A stretch of DNA of 64,000 nucleotides from contig NC_045139.1 in NCBI RefSeq assembly GCF_008831285.2, forward strand, positions 11,504,704 through 11,568,703. The letters are read 5' to 3'. The notes under the pieces were generated by a model that was not told where the DNA came from, searched no databases, and saw only the letters and a list, made by a program, of their open reading frames with translations. How positions within the stretch are numbered: position 1 is the first letter of the stretch; each line of letters opens with the position of its first letter. Below, one piece after another: positions 59,362-64,000 of the stretch. Made by a program: the position numbers and the translations under genes. The DNA comes from Nymphaea colorata. Its lineage: Eukaryota; Streptophyta; Magnoliopsida; Nymphaeales; Nymphaeaceae.

Positions 59362-59557
59362 TGTAGAAACACGAACAAGGAGGGAAAGAAAACGACGATC
59401 ACGATGTAACGTGGAAAAAACCCTCAACTAGAGGGAAAAAAACCACGGATGAGGAGGAGCCGGTGTACACGACTTAAATAATGCCCAACAAGGGCTACAA
59501 GCTGGATCGGATACGGATCCGGACCTGGTCCCGAGACCCATCTAACATACTTCAACA
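59362..59557 (-). repeat. 3' LTR of the minus-strand copia
   Basis: Read on the minus strand it runs TGTTGAAGTATG to GTGTTTCTACA, directly after the purine tract at about 59558-59571. The left end at 59362 follows the CA/TG rule and coincides with the end of the older copia's reading. Confidence 0.8.
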
Positions 59558-62500
59558 CTCCCCCTCAAGTTGGGCATACATATCAAACATGCCCAACTTG
59601 GATACATTTCTCTCAAATGAGGTCGAAGATAACGCCTTCGTCAGAACATCAGCCGTTTGGTCTTCAGATCTCATGTAAGGAAGTACAAGTTCTTTAGCAT
59701 CAATTCTCTCTCGAATGAAATGCCGGTCAATCTCAACATGCTTTGTTCTGTCATGAAGCACAGGGTTGTTGGCCAAGTTAATTGCGGACTTGTTATCGCA
59801 GTACATCTTCATTGGTTCTTCAACCTTTATACCAATATCAATCAACAATACTTTCAGCCACAAAAGCTCAGAAACTCTCATAGCAACAGCTCTGTATTCT
59901 GCTTCAGCACTGGAACGAGAACAAACATCTTGCCTTTTACTTCTCCACACTATGAGATTCTCTCCCAAATAAATACAATAGCCAGAGATGGACCTCCTAG
60001 TGTCAATACAGCCTGCCCAGTCTACATCTGAATAACCTTCAATCCCAAGAGTATCTAGCTTGACATATAAGAGACCTTTGTCAGGATTCCTCTTCAAGTA
60101 GCACAAGATCCTGTCAACAGCCTTCAAGTGGGCATCCGTGGGAGCATGCATGAACTGGCTCATCACATTCACAACAAAGGTAATATCAGGTCTAGTGAGA
60201 GTAAGATAAATTAACTTCCCTACAAGACATTGATATCTTCTTTTTGCCTCTTCACAGAGTGGCTCCCCGTCTCTAAGACTTAGCTTATGGCCAGCATCTA
60301 GAGGAGTAGAAGCTGGTCTACACCCTAGTTTCCCAGTCTCCTTTAACAAATCTAGAGTGTACTTCCGTTGATTTAGCACAAGGCTAGTCCCAGACCTAGC
60401 AATTTCTATGCCAAGGAAGTATTTCAACTTACCAAGGTCCTTAAGATCAAACTCGATCGCCAACAGTTTCTTTAACTTCATTATTTCATCTTCATCATCA
60501 CCTGTGACAATCATATCATCAACATATACCAACAAAATAGTAACCTTTTGCTCATTTCTCTTCACAAAAAGTGTATGATCTCCATTCCCTTGATGGTATC
60601 CACATTGTCTCATGACAAATCTGAGTCATTCAAACCATGCTCGAGGAGATTGCTTGAGCCCATATAAAGCTTTCCTTAGCTTGCAACATTTTTCAGGTTC
60701 CTCATATCCTGGAGGCATACACATATATACTTCCTCTTCAAGGTCTCCATTGAGAAATGCGTTCTTGACATCAAGTTGGTACATCTTCCACTCCTTCATC
60801 ACAGCTAAAGAGATAATGACTCTGACAGTCTTCATCTTCGCAATAGGAGCAAAGGTCTCCAAATAATCAATCACATATTTCTGACTAAACCCCTTGGCCA
60901 CAAGACGAGCTTTGTATCTTTCAACACTCCCATCTGGTTTGTACTTGATGGTGTAGACCCACTTAGATCCAACCAAGTGAGCCGCCTCAGGAATCTTTAC
61001 AATTTCTCATGTCATGTTTCTTCGCAAAGCTTCCATCTCTTCTTGCATTGCACAAGTCCACTTAGGATCACTCTGAGCCTCAACAACATTCCTGGTAATC
61101 ATAGTCAAAGAAAGAGAAGATACAAAGCATTTGTAGTCCTTGCTCAGTCTAGAATATGAAACAAAGTTACCAATAGGATGTTGAGTACATGACCTGACAC
61201 CCTTTCGCAGGGCGATGGGAAGCTCTTCACTAGCAGCAACAGTCTGAATCTCTTCTTCAACAGGTTGCTTCTGCGCACGACTTGGGTCGTCCAGGAAAGG
61301 ACTAATTGGATTGGGAGTAGAATTCTCACCACCTATCATCTCATCTGTACAAACTCTTCGCCTAGAGTAAACTTGCCCAAATAGACGATTGCACTTCTCT
61401 TCTGCCTCAGTGGAACACTCTCCATTTTTCTCCTGTTCATGCACCTCACTAGATGGACCATTTTTCTCCTGTTCATGCACCTCACTAGATGAACCAACGG
61501 AGTCACGCCTGTAGTCCAAAAAATCTGTAAACTGAATTTCCTGACTCGGAGAATACTCTTCCTGTGACATAGAGTACTCCCCCTGAAGAGGATTCTCACC
61601 AAAATAGGAAACATGTTCAAGGAAAGTGACATCTTTGGTAACATAGGCCCGACCAGTGGAAGGGTCTCGACACTTGTACCCTTTTTGAGTGGGAGAATAC
61701 CATAAAAAAATGTCTTTAATAGATCTTGGATCAAGCTTTTTAATGTGAGGACTATGATTGTGAATAAAGCAAACACAACCAAAAACTCAGAGTGGAAGAG
61801 AGAAAGGTTCACGACTCCCCGGTAACATAGAGTGAGGCGTCTTCCCATTCAACACACGACTAGGCAACCGGTTTATAAGATACGCACTGGTCAGTACAGC
61901 ATCCCCCCAATACCTTTTTGGAACATGACGTTGAAAAAGAAGAACCCGAGTCATATTCAATAACTGACGATTTTTTCGTTCAGCAACACCATTTTAAGGA
62001 GGGGTATAACTACAGAAAGTGTCATGAACAATTCCCTTTTTTTGAAAGAAGCTATCAACAGACTGGCACATATACTCTCGAGCATTGTCAGATCGAAATG
62101 TCTTAACAGATGCTCCATATTGAGTTTCCACATAAGCAATGAAAGTCTCTATGACAGTAGGAACTTCACTACGATCTTTCAGCAAGTAGACAATAGTGTT
62201 ACGAGAATAATCATCTATAAAGGTGATAAAATATTGAAAACCATGACAAGAAGGACTCCCTGCAGGCCCCCACACATCAGAATGAATCATGGCAAATACC
62301 TCATTAGACCGATGGCTAGACAAAGGGTATGAAGCCCTAACATGTTTGGCCAGGTGACAGACATCACAAGACACCATAATCATATCTAACCTAGAACATA
62401 TATCACGAAACAACTGTCTAAGAAGGCCAAAAGGCAAGTGTCCAAGGCGCTCATGCCAATGTAAAAGCAACTGAAGGGAGTCCTCTCTATTCTTCGTGGC

Positions 62501-62985
62501 TTAGCTGACTGCCGTCATGAGAGCCTCAGCAGCACGCATAGGTAAACGATAGAGCCCGTCAGAAGCTAGACCAATCCCAATCCTCTTCCCAGTCACCAAG
62601 TCCTGCATAACACAGCGATCAGCGAAAAATATAAGTTCGCAATTTAACTCCTTCGTGATCTTGCTAACCGACAAGAGATTCAAGGGAATATGAGGAACAT
62701 GTAGAGCATTGTGGACTAAGAACTTGTTCAAAAGTGGGAGACTCTCTTTTCCAGCCACAGAGATAGATGAACCATCGGCAAGGGAAACACGATCCTTTCC
62801 TGATGAAAGCTTATACCCATGAAAGACCTTAGGATCGCCGGTCATGTGGTGGGTAGCGCCAGTGTCAATGATCCACTCTCCCATACGGCAATCCGCCATC
62901 ATGTCTATAGATGAAGAAGCTGCCATAATCACAGATAGTCCAACAGGAGGCACGAGCAGCGATACAACGGAGAGCACCAACGGGC
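59558..62985 (-). pseudogene. Copia pol with several stops and frameshifts
   Basis: From the right: protease segment (MAASSSIDMM...WIIDTGATHHMTGD, about 62925-62830), then pre-integrase and integrase (HWHERLGHLPFGLLRQLF, HSDVWGP, FRSDNAREY, about 62470-61995). A frameshift follows, and then a variable linker with a doubled SSEVHEQEKNG unit (about 61500-61420). RT ([24 protein letters not shown], about 60970-60630) has an in-frame TGA near 61005 and another near 60614. The last open stretch (60613-59552) has YVDDMIVTG, RNase H (SDVDWAGC, SSAEAEYR) and the conserved tail KHVEIDRHFIRE. Stops and shifts exclude a working polyprotein. Confidence 0.9.
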
Positions 62986-64000
62986 AGTAATATCCTTGGA
63001 TAGAATCACAAGAACGAGAGAAAAATCAAGTTCTATCTAGAAAGGAACGATAAAGAGAGAGAGGTAATATCTTCACCGGATTCCCAATCAACCCCAAGAG
63101 TGAACAGAATGTCGATTGGGGGAAACGATCGTCGATGTCGCTCGACGGAAGCGGTTTCTTCTCTCTCTCGGGCTGCAATCTCCCACGGGTAGAGGTTGCG
63201 CCACACGTTCTCCTTGCTGGAATCAAGATTCAAGAGGCAAAAACCAGCAAGTATCAAGGTATAGAAGTGAATAGGAAATCAACATCGAAATGAGGAAAGC
63301 CTTCACCCGTAAGACCAATTTAACCCCGATCTTTTGTAAGGAAAGGGGGATGCGATCGCCGAAGCGCCGGCGGACGTTGAGGCAATCCTCAAGTTACGCT
63401 CCTCTCCTCCTTTACGTCCTCTACAAAGTCACGGACCAGCCACCTCTTCTTGCACGGTGGGCGCCAAAAAAAAGAAGATGGAATCAAAGATCAACCAAGC
63501 AATATATTGCAGGTAAGAGGCGGATGCACTTCACCGGATTTGCAAAAGACCCCTAAGAAGTGACGTGAATAGGGAGAGGCAAGCCTAGGAAGCGCCTAAG
63601 CACGCATATCTTCCTTCTTCTTCGGGAAGCAAGACGATGGCGCAAAAGGCAGTGGCGCAAGGGACAACGGTGACGGCGACGGTCAACAACGCAAGAGCGA
63701 CGGCGCAAGAGCGACTGCGATGGCGATGGCGCAAAGGGTAACACCGGCGGCGGCGGAAACAGCGACGGTGGTATTGGGTACAGCGACGGCGGTGGCAGCG
63801 GCGGCGGCAGCGGCGGCGGCTGCTGCAGCGGCGGAGGCGGCGGCGGTAGAGACAGCAAGAGGGCGGCGCCGGAAAACCGAGAGAGCGGCGCTGGGCGGCG
63901 CCGGAAAACCGAGAGAGCAGCGCTGGGCGGGTCGTCAGAACCAGGCGGAGACAGATCGCCGAAACCAGGCGGAGGCAGAGGCAGAGCGGCACTGGGTGGG
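62986..64000. other. Unassigned region with GC-rich repeats at the window end
   Basis: 62986-63440 could be the untranslated leader of the minus-strand copia or unrelated DNA. From 63580 the sequence is GC-rich with GGCGGCGGC runs and a perfect-but-one 32-bp tandem pair (63861-63892, 63893-63924). The Arg- or Pro-rich open frames on the minus strand come from this composition. The minus strand has TTTGGCGCCCACCGTG near 63450-63465, which resembles a primer site of another tRNA, but no LTR confirms it. Confidence 0.4.

Larger units (their letters stand above)
59362..62985 (-). mobile_element. Ty1/copia element of a different family, 5' deleted
   Basis: On the minus strand the order is protease, pre-integrase, integrase, RT, RNase H, a purine tract (AACTTGAGGGGGAG) and a 196-bp 3' LTR. 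Gag is not recognised before the protease and no second LTR matching 59362-59557 appears before the window ends. Either a large 5' deletion occurred or the 5' LTR lies beyond 64000. Confidence 0.85.

Noticed and set aside
63450-63465. Minus-strand TTTGGCGCCCACCGTG as a retrotransposon primer site
   Set aside because: No adjacent LTR can be shown inside the window, and the nearby copia's LTR end does not occur next to it.

Overview
The window is nuclear DNA of a flowering plant. Both complete genes have many GT-AG introns and encode proteins that match plant families. Between them lie LTR retrotransposons (Ty1/copia and Ty3/gypsy), GA/CT and AT microsatellites and small dispersed repeats. I cannot name the species from sequence alone.

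Layout. 1-6935: the 5' half of a Ty3/gypsy element (Tekay/Del-like) on the minus strand, with a long putative LTR and a mutated gag-pol. 6936-11217: intergenic, with two opposed scraps of a decayed copia gag. 11218-24915 (+): COG2, a subunit of the Golgi tethering complex COG, in 12 exons coding 758 aa. Its 8.5-kb intron 8 holds a complete, apparently very young Ty1/copia element (15621-21072, minus) with identical LTRs, a 5-bp target duplication and one open 1471-codon frame. 27040-38201 (+): a TrmA/RumA-type RNA (uracil-5-) methyltransferase in 15 exons coding 525 aa. It carries the four cluster cysteines, the SAM motif, the catalytic Cys and, in a last exon 3.2 kb downstream, the catalytic Glu. 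39870-45087 (+): a complete non-autonomous LTR retrotransposon with about 2-kb GC-rich LTRs, TSD CCAGG and a tRNA-Met primer site. Its 1.3-kb interior has no recognisable retroviral enzyme and instead shows a broken reading frame with what looks like a forkhead-associated (FHA) fold. 46230-46925 (+): a heavily decayed gypsy reverse transcriptase. 48729-49078 (-): the last two coding exons of a plant AAA-ATPase gene. Its upstream part is not in the window, because 49316-63000 is a nest of copia elements. A second, disabled copy of the COG2-intron copia (49690-55123, +) sits inside an older copia (49316-59361, +), and a fourth copia (59362-62985, -) ends that one. 63000-64000 is GC-rich repetitive DNA.

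The host genes are housekeeping genes with no evident functional link. Most of the window's structure is successive transposon insertion: old gypsy and copia scraps, then nested copias, then the near-intact element in COG2. The most unusual object is the non-autonomous element with the FHA-like frame.
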